A stretch of DNA of 64,000 bases, from positions 2,270,626-2,334,625 of the forward strand of contig MU006217.1 in the NCBI GenBank assembly GCA_010093685.1, read 5' to 3'. The translations under genes and the position numbers were made by a program. Of the stretch, positions 11,174 through 22,900 are shown piece by piece. This DNA is from Ophiobolus disseminans. Lineage: Eukaryota; Ascomycota; Dothideomycetes; Pleosporales; Phaeosphaeriaceae. The notes under the pieces are model-generated. The model did not search any database. It worked only from the letters and a program-made list of their open reading frames with translations, and was not told the DNA's origin. The stretch's first letter is position 1. Each line of letters begins with the position of its first letter.

Positions 11174-11444
11174 CTCCTGATAGCTTGGGTTCTCGATGCC
11201 GCTTTCGCGAGATGATCTGGCTGATGAATTTTCTCCGGATTTGAAACAGATGCGCAGATCAAAACTTCATGCAGAGTTACTTTAGCAATACACAAAGCAA
11301 GACTCGACGGTAGCTACCAACTACATTTCGTAGGTTATGTGCTCAACTAAGATTACAAAAATACACTATTGCGTATGTGACTCTGATCCAACCTCCAAGT
11401 AGCCAATCTGCATCGTAAAGTAGAAGATTTTACGCTACTGCACT

Positions 11445-11762
11445 ATGTCCACCAAGCACAACCCATTCACTGTCCTCACCCACGTATATCACCAGGTCCT
11501 TGAAGAGTACACCAGGTTAAAGCGGCGAATAATGAGCGTTGTAGTCAACACTGAAAGAATACTAGCTTGCTTCATCACATACCATGAACTGGGGAAATAC
11601 CGCTGTGGTGCGCCTCGTAAGATTCATGGCCACTACACATGTCTTCATCAGCTTGCAAAATTGGCTAGATACGTTGAAGCTAGTGTGAGAGAGGGTCACG
11701 TAGTTAGGCTGTTTGAAGGTGAGAGAGATGGCTATACTGCTAAAGGATCTCGGCACTGTTGA
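11445..11762 (+). pseudogene. LRNxIY family fragment, copy 3
   Basis: A 105-codon frame with NPFTVLTHVYHQVLEEYTRL followed by KRRIMSVVV and ILACFITYH. This aligns with the LTxVCRQIRxEFxxLY-xxxxVxV-xxYIxTF stretch of the other copies (63.5 and 13.4 kb). The LRNxIY exon and the C-terminal module are absent. Read as a truncated, diverged copy. Confidence 0.4.
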
Positions 11763-11765
11763 CAC

Positions 11766-12564
11766 ATCGCTGTTGTCTTCTATCGGATCTCGTCATAAAA
11801 CCAACGTTGCTCATGCATCACTCAACTCCCAAATTTTTGTCCTTCCTTGAAAGCTCGACCTTCGTTTGCCTAGTTGATGTAGAGCGGAAAACGTGTTTGC
11901 GGCTGTTAGTGGGCGTGTATCGCTATGCCTCGAGCAGCTCCTTCCCCATCTCAGCACCTAGGGAACAACGACTCGCCTAGCAACCTAAAGGAGCATGTGA
12001 GATGATGAGCAGCTGTGACTGACTCTCCACGATTGGATGAGAACGAGGCCCTAAATGCGAGGCTGCTTCAATCAACCAAGCGGCGAAGCGGTGGTTCAAC
12101 TTCATCGGACCGGCCGTCGCTGCTTTGCACGCTAGGCGACGACCACACCATCTCTCCAATTTCATGCAATTGAGCACCTCAAACAGCGATCAACTCTTCT
12201 TCTCAATTTCACGCACGATTCCCAGGCGAGAATTGCGCAGCCCCAAAGCGCCCGCCAACGTGTATCCTTCACCGCAGCACCAGCACCGACATGCACACTC
12301 CAACTCACCTTCCACACGACTTACGAACAGCGAACTCATGCTCACCCTCGCTTTAACCCTCACGTCCTGCAGGGACCGCAGCTTGCAGCTCGATTGGGGC
12401 TCGTGCATGGTACTTCACCTCGAAATTCGCCACTCCCCGTGAGGCATATATTTTGCGCCCAGCCCTGGACCATCGCCTTTTGCTCTGCACCGAATCCTCA
12501 CCTCAACTCTGCACCTAAACTCCGGACCTTCAACTCAGCGCTTTCGACAACAAGGATCTGCGCA
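11766..12564. other. Intergenic, upstream of copy 4
   Basis: No gene supported. The last 250 bp are C-rich on the plus strand (CACCTCAACTCTGC and similar), as in many fungal promoters and 5' leaders, and precede the start at 12565. Confidence 0.3.
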
Positions 12565-14175
12565 ATGGCGTAAGTGCTTCCTATCTTGGTGCTCGTGCAG
12601 ATGCTGCTGCTGTTGCGTCTCGTGTTGAGGATGAAGGTTCTTTGCGCATCGCGACTGACATGGATAGACCCACACGACCATCTCCTCGCGGAAAGCGAGC
12701 TTCGACGCCGACTCGCGAGACGGTTCGAGAGATGCCTGTCACGCCCAAGTCTGCTTCGCGCAACTTCGGCGATACCGTCATGACCTCTGAGTCGGTCCTC
12801 GTGCCTCCGTCACCGGGCTTCCCCGGCGCTCCCTCGAATATACCACAAGTTCCCGCCGAAGGCCCTAGCATCCCGATCCGCCGAAGCACTCGAATCCGGA
12901 GGAAGCCCTGCAGCTGCATTGGAGGCGGTACCGCCGCCGGCGTGAAGAAGGCGGCACCCAAGGCCAGAACATCGGTTTTACAGAAACTCATAGATACTGT
13001 TGCTGCAGGTGCGGCAAAGGCGGCCCAAAATGAAGTGAAAGAGCCTTTTCGTTTCTTGGACCTTCCCAGCGGTACATGCATGTCCTTCTCAATGCTTGAC
13101 ACCAGCTAACGCTCGACAGAACTTCGCAACCTCGTCTACCAGAAGACGCACGACGCACAGAAACAGTCGCTGCTCGTGCACCGCCCTCGCATGTCCTCTC
13201 TTCGTGCTAGTACGCGGCTTGATCGTCAGCGCACTCTCGCCTCGGATGTCGAAGACCGCAAGATCAACGAGGAGCTCGTGACTTCCAAGAAGCGCCGTGG
13301 CGGTAAGAAAGGTTCCTCGAAGAACTTGGAGCGAGACACCAACCGCCCATTCTTCGGATTGACGCAGGTTTGTCGTCAACTGCGCGCGGAGTTCCGCCCA
13401 ATCTTCCTCGCGAAGCAGGAGGTTGGCATGGACTTGACCGAGGTCGTCCAGTACCTAAAGACCTTCTACTTCGATGCGCCTTCTCAGTATGACCGTCTGT
13501 TCGAGGAAGAAGGCCGACGCAGCAATGACATGCCGTTCAACGGCAACCTCACCATCGCCGTCGGCGAGAAGCCCCTGGAGTTGGAGAAAAACAAGCACGG
13601 TATCGAGGTCATTCCGCTCCTGGACCTCTGGGCCAACAGCTGGAAGATCGAGGCGGGCTTTGGTCGGTACTCTAAGAAGGACTACCAACCCCGGGCCGAT
13701 GGCGAGGCTAAGGACCTGTAAGTTACTCACTCAGCCCACTCACCATGAACACATATACTAACGTCGCAACAGCTACCGCCTCTTCGGCCGCCGCGTCCTG
13801 AGGAACCGCACCTGCTCCGCCATGAACAGCATCTGGCGCTCCATCCTGCGCACCCGCTCCCTTGCCTCCGTCACCCTTCACCGCAAACCCGCGCCCTGCT
13901 CCGTCAAGCTCGCTAGCCTTCCCCCTGGCCCTGCGCGCTCCCTGGCTCTGCTTTCGCTTGGTACGGTTCTTCCGAACCCGCTGCCTGAGAAGGTTATGGT
14001 CAAGACCAAGCCGTTCATCCATATTCTTTTCCGCGCGGAGTGCGCTGAGCCGTGGATGACGAAGCGAGTGTCTGATGCTCCGGTCAATTGGCTGGCTGAG
14101 CGTGGCTTTGGTAGCATGGAGCACTTTCATGTTCATGTTGGTGTCGCGAGGGAGGGCTTCGATAAGCGCGTTTGA
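12565..14175 (+). CDS. LRNxIY/RQIRxEF family protein, copy 4 (full length, four exons)
   Basis: Longest intact member. The proposed start ATGGC at 12565-12569 is followed by a 98-bp intron (12570-12667), giving MAPTRPSPRGKRASTPTRE; the alternative is the internal Met at 12660. Exon 2 ends FRFLDLPS. Intron 13072-13119 splits the Glu codon before LRNLVYQKTHD. Then come FFGLTQVCRQLRAEFRPIFL, FLKAFY-type central sequence, and GIEVIPLLDLWANSW. A third intron (13718-13772; donor GTAAGT, branch CTAAC) joins DL to YRLFGRRVLRNRT. The protein is basic at the N-terminus with many Ser/Thr/Pro before LPSE, suggesting a disordered tail. No membrane segments. Function unknown. Confidence 0.7.
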
Positions 14176-14824
14176 AGTAGTGTGTTGAGGTGGCAGCCTT
14201 GTCGCTGCACTTGGTTTGGATATTCAGTGGTATGGTACGACCTGGGGACTTTATAGGTGGCGGCGCTTCAAGGCCGTCTGGTTGACAACATTCCTACTTG
14301 TGGGACGTCTTGGTACTTGATCGATCTGGTCAGTTGATCATCGCAACTTTGACGAACATTGGGCGGATGTTGGGAACATCTACCGTTGCCATCTTTTGGG
14401 TTAACATACTATGGTGTTGCAGACGGATCTTGGAGGTTTCACGACATCGGAGCTTCGCGCAACACTAGCTTTCTATCATTTATCAAAATGGCTTTACATG
14501 AACTTTGCGCGTCTGGATGTGGATTGAAATAGAGAGTGATGGAGTTGGGTGGTGTAGGAGCGGAGCTTGAAGATGTGGAGGGGCCAGGAAGGCGTGGAAA
14601 GTGGTGGGAAAGACTGACCAAGGCGTCGCTCCCGAGGCATCCATTCTCTTCTTTTGGTACTCCGTCCAACACCAGAAAAACCAGGCATGCTTTATGTCCG
14701 TTGCGAAGTCCCAAGATCTCTTCTCCATATATGCGAAGCCGGAATCTTCCTTCCAAGTGTAACACTGAATCTCTCCTCTCACACGCATCATCATCCCAGT
14801 CCCCCGAATCCCACATCTCACCCC
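14176..14824. other. Intergenic between copy 4 and the GNAT gene (convergent)
   Basis: Convergent 3' regions. A 129-codon minus-strand frame (14439-14828) has no recognisable domain and was not accepted as a gene. Confidence 0.3.
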
Positions 14825-15667
14825 TCAAAACTCAACATCCCTCCTAAACACCACCAACTCAAAACACGTCCGACACCCCCACGTCAAATCTCCCTTCGTA
14901 CTCCTCCGCACCTCTTTATACCCCCTTTTCTTCCAGTACTCTCCGTTTATGCACTCCGCGGCTAAGATCCAGAGACTTAGCGAGCCGCTTACACCCCTTT
15001 CTTCCTCCAGATTCTCCTGCTCTCCTTCTTTCATTTGCTTCTCCAACTTTTCCAACTGCGCCTGTCGTACTAATTCGTCCCCCAGTGCGCTCATAACCTG
15101 TACTGCTAGACCTCTGTGGAGATACTTCTCGTTGCCGTCTACGGCGACGGCTTTTATTTCGAAGCCGGTTTCTGTGAGAGCGCCTTCGGAGTGCCAGCCG
15201 CCCTTCCAGGGGACGGCGGCGGCGGTGGCGATGACTTTGCCTTTTGGGATGGTGGGGTGGGATTCTTGCGTCCTTTGCGTTGTGATAGTTTTCGGTGAGG
15301 TGTTGGAACTTGGAGTTGCTTGCGTAGCCTGCGTCGCGATAGTATCGGGAAAATGGCTAGAACTCGCAATTGCTTGCGTGTCCTGTGTTGCGATGGTCTC
15401 GGATGGGGTGTTGGAATTCTCTGAATCATCGCTTTCGCACTGATCTAGCACCACAGCCACAATCGCGCCGTCAACGAGCATTTGCTCGTAGTATGTCTCG
15501 AGCGTCGGGAAGCGTGGGCGTATGCGCCATTTTTCGGGCTGGGATTGTTTGGAGCGCGCGAAGGCGGCGTTGGTGAGGGATATGATTTGGTTTGTTAGGG
15601 GGGTATTGGATTTTAGGGAGGAAGGGGTTAGGAGGATAGGAGGGGAGAAGTTGGGTGGGGTGGACAT
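14825..15667 (-). CDS. GNAT-like N-acetyltransferase family protein
   Basis: Single exon, 280 residues. The C-terminal half has GNAT features: FEIKAVAVDGNEKYLHRGL leading to a Q/RGxGxA-like acetyl-CoA turn (HRGLAVQVMSALGDELV), then LWILAAECINGEYWKKRGYK, typical of the last strands (xxxNxxxxxFYxKxGF). Residues about 85-150 hold three imperfect repeats around T(I)(A/T)TQxTQ, low in complexity and inserted within the fold. Substrate unknown. The start at 15667 is the first Met; no signal peptide. Confidence 0.65.
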   Translation of the reverse strand: MSTPPNFSPPILLTPSSLKSNTPLTNQIISLTNAAFARSKQSQPEKWRIRPRFPTLETYYEQMLVDGAIVAVVLDQCESDDSENSNTPSETIATQDTQAIASSSHFPDTIATQATQATPSSNTSPKTITTQRTQESHPTIPKGKVIATAAAVPWKGGWHSEGALTETGFEIKAVAVDGNEKYLHRGLAVQVMSALGDELVRQAQLEKLEKQMKEGEQENLEEERGVSGSLSLWILAAECINGEYWKKRGYKEVRRSTKGDLTWGCRTCFELVVFRRDVEF

Positions 15668-16191
15668 GTTGGGATGTTAGGGGTGGTCTGTAAAAAGCGA
15701 AGAATGGAGTGTGAACTAAGTACTTAAAAAAAGTCTTAGTTGCGACCGAAGGATGGAAAATGGATGCACGCAGGCTAGGCTGAGTAATTGCTAATGACGC
15801 CAGCACGAAAATTGGCGAATCTCGACTTGTGCAGCTGTGGCGTGTCGACACCTTCCTACTCAGCGCTAGCTTGGCTGCGTGGCTGGATCGCATTTTCTCT
15901 AGGATCGGTTAGCTACTAGCAGGGCATATAAGATCCATCTCAGCGGAGCGGAGCAGGATCGTGTAAAAGACCGCCGATGTTCTCACATTCACGATACATG
16001 GAGCGATGACGGTCAGATGTAATTGTTTTCGTCATGACGTGCGCTAAGACCAAAGGGGCATCGCTCGTGATACTAGCGTGCCAAGTCCACCTTCTTCCGA
16101 CCCGTGCTCCAGCTCATCTCCTAACAATGCACCGCCATGCCTACCATCTCAAACTACGCTTCATTCACAGACTCCATCAGACTTCTCTAGC
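15668..16191. other. Intergenic
   Basis: No gene seen. It holds the upstream region of the GNAT gene and the 3' flank of the broken membrane-protein gene. Confidence 0.35.
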
Positions 16192-17099
16192 CTACTGCTG
16201 CGCAAAGGGAAGCAAATGCTGAAGCTCCACGGCGCTTGTACTCCCTTCAAAAGGTGCATCGGGCACGGGTTCTTCTTGTCCCTGGCTGGCGGCAGGCTGA
16301 TTTGTCCTTTCATTCTCAATTGCTCGAAGCCGTCCCTCTTGATCCTCGGTGATCCCATTCGGGAAGAACACGGGCACTAGGCTGCGACCAACCGTGGGGT
16401 GTACTTCCTCAACCTCGACGATTGTGTCAAAGACGCGCTTTCCCATGAAGCATTGCTGGTAATCGAGATGGATCCCGTTCACACCACTTTGTCGGGGCCA
16501 TGCAGCGACAAGAATGTTCTGGGCCATCCCTAACGCGCCAACGACCAGCAGCCATATTGCGCTTGAGCTGCTTCCCACGCTTGTGCTCGCGATGAGGAGC
16601 AATATCCAAAGTATCGCGAGGACGCAAACCTTGACCTTGACCACTTCGCTAATGGGCTTCTGCGAAGTTGCGAGGTCTTCCAGGTGCAGTGTGTGGTTAT
16701 TGCGAAGGATGACAATCGCATGCTGGTGTCCGTTTCCTTTCGTGATGATGAATGGCGCGGATGCAACTTTGCGGCAAGTCCACTTCTCCTCCGACCATGG
16801 GAGCATTGCGAGAGGCAGCCAAGCCAGGATATTTCCTGACAACGTTATGGCAAATGGCAACCAATCATCAACAAGTATCCATGAGACAATGCAGACGGAA
16901 AGCTGCAGCATCACAAATACCAGTCCCAACATCGCTATCCTGTCCCAGATAGGCTTGCTTTGCTGTAGGCTCATAGACACTCACACAAAGACCCGAGGGT
17001 GGTTTTTTGCTTGCGTCGATAGGAGCTTGCGTCCTGTTTCGCACCTCTTCCGGCATCCAGGTCGGATAGTCTCGCATAAGCCGTCCAAGAACCCAGCTA

Positions 17100-18460
17100 C
17101 AGTACTAGGTCATAAGTCTGGGCCGCCAAGCTCGCTTAGCGCATCTTCAGCATCATGCACCCAAACTTCACACCAGCATAACTCAGCCAAATGATAATAT
17201 TTTTGAATACTTTTTGAATATCTAGTGTTGCATACATCAGTACTTTGTTTGCCAGCCGCGCGCCTTTCTCACTGCAGCCAGACGTTGAGGCATTGACATG
17301 ATGAGTTGCTTAATCAGCTTCCCAGGTATGCTTTGCCAGCACCCCTTCAAAGCCTCACAAAATCCATCCCATTCCTCTTGAGCCTTGTTGTAGTTGTTGT
17401 ATTGTGGGTATGGCTTGAACATGCGTCTCTTGAGCACCCACCAGAGGTGTTCAATTGGGTTTAAGTTAGGAGAATACGCTGGCCAGACAATAGATGTGAT
17501 GTGGTGATCTCTGAAGAAAGCAGTTACTGCACGAGACCTGTAAATGCCAGCATTATCCTGCATGAACAGTTGAGAACGCCTGTAATAAGGCAAGAGGCCT
17601 TTTGTCAAGGCCTCCATGTAACCTTTGGCGCTGTACCCGCGATTTTTGGCATTAGGATCACACTCCATAATGACCAACTTGCTCCTCCTTAGGTGACCCC
17701 GTTCATCCAGCCACACACAAGCCCACACCATCTGAGCTGGCTTCCTGCTTGTTCTAGTAGGATCTAGCATCTCTGGTTTCCATTTCTCCCAAGGAAATCA
17801 AAAGCACCACTCTTGGTTACCACCAGATCCCTTCTGAATTGAGCACTTATCTGAGAACTTGAGCGTGCATCGCCCCTATCTGAAGTGTTGGTACTCTCTG
17901 GAGAACTTAAGGCGTAGAGCAGCATGCCCACGGTTAAATTTTGGGCGCTCCTTAGCCTTATGATTGGTGAGGCCACGTCGAAGGAGCTCCCGGTATAATG
18001 TGCTGCGGCTGGGTGGCTTTGAAGGGGTGCCCTTATGGTTCACAAAGATAGCCTCCTGTGCAAGCTCTGAGTACTCTATCTTTGGACCAGCCCGAACCTT
18101 TCTATAGATGATCTTTTTCTGCGCAAGCGATAGTACTGGGGGCCAGCCTGAGCGAGGTTTGTCTTGTGTTGTTCCTGTTTAGTGGTGCTTTTGGCGGATC
18201 TTGCAGATGCAGCGGTCAGAGCGGCCATATGCGTGCGCCACCTCTTTCACTGGAATTCCACTATTCAGCATCCCAATAATCTGATCCCTCTGTATAACTG
18301 ATATATTTAGACCACGGCGCACATTTTGGTCCAGCTCTTATCCAAATTGGCGTTGTGTAGCCATAGTTATGACGCGTCAAAGTTGTGGTGCTGATGTTTG
18401 TTGGGACCGCGTCACGCTACCGTAAGTGCGGCCCTACCGGTAAGTTTTGACGCGTGACTG
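17100..18460 (-). mobile_element. Tc1/mariner-like element, 1,361 bp
   Basis: It starts CAGTACTAGGTCATAAG and ends with the imperfect inverted copy GTTTTGACGCGTGACTG. The flanking TA target duplication is at 17098-17099 and 18461-18462. It encodes the transposase at 17237-18364. It interrupts a host membrane-protein gene; the empty site keeps that gene in frame. Confidence 0.88.
17237..18364 (-). pseudogene. Tc1-like transposase (DDE_3), degenerate
   Basis: The N-terminal HTH part starts MATQRQFG (18364), and RDQIIGMLNSGIPVKEVAHA marks the helix-turn-helix. The catalytic part is 17770-17237: MVWACVWLDERGHLRRS, LFMQDNAGIYRSR (Asp), and AYSPNLNPIEHLWWVLKRR, where the Asp usual in the SPDLNPIEH motif is Asn and the catalytic Glu is present. 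It ends with GWQTKY. In-frame stops (for example after MATQRQFG and after IRQKHH) and a break near 17770 leave it inactive. It is closely similar in sequence to the transposase at 59.4-60.6 kb. Confidence 0.85.
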
Positions 18461-18738
18461 TAGTGTTTGCTCGACCATGGCCACTCCAACCATTGATCAC
18501 GAGACAAGAGCAATCCGGATACAGAGGTGTAAGCCTCTCGTTGCCGGTAACTGATGCCAGTATTGACAGCGTGTGACTGACGCTTCCTGCCCACATGGTT
18601 AGGTCCCGATGCCCGAAAGGAATCAGATTTGACATACCAAACGAGAAGGCTACCGGAAGCGGGAACCAGCCTAGCTTGATCCCGCCCTGCTGGGCGACTG
18701 CACGTGTGATCACGTCGGGGCCGAGAAGCAGTAACGTC

Positions 18739-19246
18739 CATACTTGCCAACAATCAAGCCAATCAATCTATGGGCAAAAGCTTGGATTGCAGCCTGTTTT
18801 TGGAGTCGTAGGCTTGGATTGCAGACCTATCAAGCGGCGNNNNNNNNNNNNNNNNNNNNNNNNNNNNNNNNNNNNNNNNNNNNNNNNNNNNNNNNNNNNN
18901 NNNNNNNNNNNNNNNNNNNNNNNNNNNNNNNNNNNNNNNNNNNNNNNNNNNNNNNNNNNNNNNNNNNNNNNNNNNNNNNNNNNNNNNNNNNNNNNNNNNN
19001 NNNNNNNNNNNNNNNNNNNNNNNNNNNNNNNNNNNNNNNNNNNNNNNNNNNNNNNNNNNNNNNNNNNNNNNNNNNNNNNNNNNNNNNNNATAGGCCTCAA
19101 GCCCTATCAATCTCACCAATCAATCTTCAATCTCTGGATTGATTTGTAGGCCAAAATAGCTGCTGTAGGCTTGGATTGCATGAAGGTCAAGCTACCCCTC
19201 AGCTTGCCTTGAAGGCTTGCAATCAGTTTGATTGTTGGCAAGTATG
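18739..19246. mobile_element. hAT-like MITE, about 508 bp, containing the assembly gap
   Basis: Perfect 19-bp terminal inverted repeats: CATACTTGCCAACAATCAA at 18739-18757, its reverse complement at 19228-19246. The perfect 8-bp target duplication GTAACGTC is at 18731-18738 and 19247-19254, typical of hAT elements. The visible interior is non-coding and repeats GCTTGGATTGCA three times. True length depends on the 250-N gap. Confidence 0.85.
18840..19089. other. Assembly gap, 250 N
   Basis: Run of 250 Ns inside the hAT-like MITE. The repeats on each side (GCTTGGATTGCA) suggest the assembly broke on internal repetition. Confidence 0.99.
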
Positions 19247-19349
19247 GTAACGTCGAGAAGATGTCGGTTGGTCGTGCGAATGCACTCCCAAGGTTCTGGA
19301 TCGGTGTCGCCCACTTTGGATCCACTTCTTTCGTCATTTTGCTTGACAT

Positions 19350-19951
19350 TATGGTCCCGAATGGGCCGGAGAGCGCGGGTTATATGCATACTTCTTCCCG
19401 ATATGCTTGCTCTTGACACACATCATGCGCCGAGATGTTTGCTATCGGAACCACGCGGAAGGGCTACACGTCTTCAGCTTACAACCCAGCATCTTCTGAT
19501 CTGATGTTTGCACTCTCAGCTTAACACTTCTTGTCATTCATGGCTAGAATCTACATTCGCGGATCGCTGAGCAAGATCATGTCGCTATTCTTACGTGTCA
19601 GAGAGGTAGATGTCTGGCGCTCCAGTCCTTCGTTTCCATCTGAATGGGAAGAACATGCCGATCGCTTCGGAAAGCAACCAGTTTGGATGATCGGGCTGCT
19701 ACAGCACCCACACTTCAAGCCCACGCGGAGTCACATGATGTGTGATTTCACATGCACATGCACAATCATCAGCAAACTCTTGAGGTCTATCCCCTATACA
19801 TAGCTGGTCATGAATTTTTCTACTTAACGCTGGCCATCAAGTTGCGTCCTGCACCCAAAAGTCCTCCACAAAAGTTGCAGCATCCAACACATCCGATTTG
19901 TTGTGGTCACTACTATCGTCTATCTATCCATTCCTTCCCATTCCAAGCACG
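19350..19951. other. Intergenic, divergent between membrane-protein gene and HET gene
   Basis: Head-to-head region upstream of both broken genes. A 90-codon frame at 19531-19803 has no recognisable domain. Nothing else seen. Confidence 0.35.
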
Positions 19952-22900
19952 ATGGAACATCTTCCACTAACCCCCAGCCCTCACACCACTCTCAAGGTGC
20001 CATTCTTGGGCGAAATGTACGATCCAGGTTGCGCTAGTTTTGAGGACTATCCAAGGAGCAGAGGCTGGAATCTTGACGCCGACCGAGCCGCCTTGGAGAA
20101 CTACAGACATATTGGTGAAAACTACCGAGACGTGTCAATGCAACACTCCCTGCAATCCTTGAAGCGCATGTTGGATGAAGTACCCCATATGTCAAGCGAG
20201 GAGGAAGACGTGCTTCGATACGGCATCTCAATCATTCAGCAACTCATGTCATCAATCAACACTGAGTCCACTTCAACCCACGTAACAAGTGCCTGCCTCA
20301 ATACCGGTGCCAGGATTCTGGATGACGCCATTGAAGAATCGAGAAGTCCACCACAAACGTAAGAAGACACGGTTGAAAACATGCGCAAACGTCGAATGCT
20401 GGATTTATTGACAGTGTTTACGAACGACAAGTATGCTAGCAATAATAAGGACTTTGCAGCACGTCGGCTTCAAGACTTTGGCCGTCTCATAGAGTGTGAA
20501 AAGTTTTCCTGGCGCCCTTGGATGTTTGCCAATGTGGAAGACCAAACACTCATGGAAGTGAAGGACGTGTTTGGTTACGTCCAAAGTTGGTTGTTCTTCG
20601 GCTATATCTTTGAAACCTTTTGGACCCTAGGGGTTACCCCCAGTCAGTCTGAATTTGTGGATTGCACTGGAAAACTTTTGTCTACTCAGTTGCTACAAGC
20701 ACACTTCTGTCGAATCCAAAATGGTCATTGTCATCCAGCCGAGGCAGAAGTAGCTAGACTTCACCAAAGCTTGACGCTCGCCTTGACTACATACCATGAA
20801 CCACTCGTGTCACGCCATGAATATATGAACACCCGCGGGGATGGTTGGTCGTTGCAGCCGTTGTTTCTCTCATCTGAAGTGAACGTGTGCATAGCTGCGG
20901 TTGCCGAGCAGATTCAACAATTCTTCAGAGATGCTCCCATCAGACCAAATACTCGGGATTCGGACTGGGTCGGCGTCAAAGCTCGGCAAATGGTTGATAC
21001 GCAACGTTACTTCATCGCAGCAGGTCGGTGCGCCTATCTAAGCGCTCGTACTCAGTGATCATTTGAGTTCGAGACATACTATTACTTGTACATGTTCGGG
21101 GCGCCAAAATCCTATTTCCATCACGAATTGTGCACACACGAAGTCTGCCATCGATCTGTCATCGACGAAGATAACTATACCCTTCGCCATGCTAATTATA
21201 TCAATAGGCAGTGCGAAACATGACATTGGCTCGGTTCCAATGTATATCTTTCGAGGCCACCAGATACAGACTCTACATCCATGATGTGGGGACCTTCCTC
21301 GTCCGAGCTTGAGGGTATACTAAGTCTCAACAAATTCCCAGTCATACTAGTGGAGAGTGTCTCGTCAATTGATAAAGCGCTCAGCCTTCGTGTTGCCGCT
21401 CACGACACCTTGGAATGTGCCGGATATCTTGCTATCTCTCACGTATGGTCATATGGGAGGGGCAACCCCTCAGAGAACCGCATGACGCTCTGTCAGCTGA
21501 ACCACCTCGCGCGACTGACTTCGCGATGTACCAAGTCAAACTCCAGCGGTAGATTCGCATTCTGGATCGATACACTGTGTGTACCTATGTCGTCATCTTG
21601 GGCCCGCAAGAAGGCGATACTACAGATGCGGGAAGTTTACTCGAAAGCTCCTGCCACTATCGTACTAGACGAATACCTCGAGAGCTCACCTGCGATATCT
21701 ACCATCACAGAGAAGTACAGCGTCTTGATACTCTCCGATTGGATGACTACTACTAGGCTGTGGACAGTGCAAGAAGGATTGTTATCGTGCAGGCTATTTG
21801 TGCTCTTTGGCCAAGATGCCGTAATCGATCTGAACGAATTCTTGCATGTGGGGTCCTTCTGCAATCGTATGTTCGTGAGTGCAGACTATCAGCTCTATAG
21901 AACTGCTTCGCGACTCCTCACCGAAGCTACCTTGTCCTTATCAGCCTTGAGAGATTTCGGAATCCTTGTTTTCACAGAACACTCCGGTTCGGGATCCTCT
22001 AGGTCTGTACACGGGAGCACTTTGATGGAGGTGGTGCGAGACTCCCGGTTGCAGTTAGCATCTATCGCGCCAGAAGATCGTCCTGTGCAATCGGAACCTG
22101 TATGTGGACACGTCATCAGAACGTTGATGTTACTCTCCAATCGACAAACATCGCATCCAGATGACGAAGATAATGCTTGGCGGTGCTTCTGGATATGGAC
22201 CATCGTCTGCCCATGATCATCAGATCACAAACGGAGGTAGCAACATCTAGCAGTCCATACTACCCATTGCTCAAATGCTTTCAACACGCGCCTCGAGCAT
22301 TTTTGTTCAGCGAATTTCCGAGAATGCGCGGTGTCGGCATGGGGTGGGCGCCACGGTCATTCATGGGAGCTTATGACGCAAAGGATTTATTCCTCCTCGA
22401 TTTCACCGGAAACTTAGATCAAGATGTGGGCAGAATCACAGAAGAAGGACTCCGTATTACTGCCTCTGGTTTGCGAGTTGGTGTACTGTGGGAACAGAGC
22501 AGAGATGAAGAAGAAGGTTGATTGTTCTATAGAGTAGACAAGCAAGATTATATACAAGAGTACGCGTAAGCATATGTCGCGGTGTGGGAACAGCGCATAT
22601 GCAGGAAGAATTGAAGGATTGAACTGAGGTTGTATTGAGTGAAGCTACAAACTGTATATATAGGTATGTGGCTGTGGGCAGCGCTAGTTCAATGTAGGTA
22701 GCCGCAACTCGCTACCATATAAGCGAGGTGCAATTGCAGGTGAGGCAGGAGACACCCAAACCGTGACAGCATATGATGTGGAGAGAGTGGCTGTGGAAGC
22801 CATAGAAGGTACTGGAATGTACCGTGCTCATGTAAGCTCATGTATCGGACCGATAGGGGATCACGATGTACCGATGAGGTTGAGCTGCTAGGTCTGACAT

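Larger units (their letters stand above)
16192..19349 (-). pseudogene. Multi-pass membrane protein gene broken by two transposons
   Basis: Conserved fungal membrane protein of unknown function. Three pieces: 19349-19247 (MSSKMTKEVDPKWATPIQNL, then ARPTDIFST), 18738-18463 (LLLLGPDVITRAVAQ, FPLPVAFSFGMSNLI, GRANT) and 17099-16192 (SWVLGRLMRDYPTWMPEEVR; PIWDRIAMLGLVFVMLQLS; ILWILLLIASTSVG; LVVGALGMAQNILVA). Removing the hAT-like MITE with one GTAACGTC copy joins IFST-LLLLG in frame. Removing the Tc1-like element with one TA joins GRANT-SWVLGRL in frame. A further one-base frameshift lies near 16960, between LCVSVYEP and SKPIWDRIA. The joined length (about 1,279 nt, not a multiple of 3) agrees with that. 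Domain name not assigned. Confidence 0.85.

Noticed and set aside
18595..19149. Frames running through the N gap
   Set aside because: They are artefacts of translating Ns inside the MITE.
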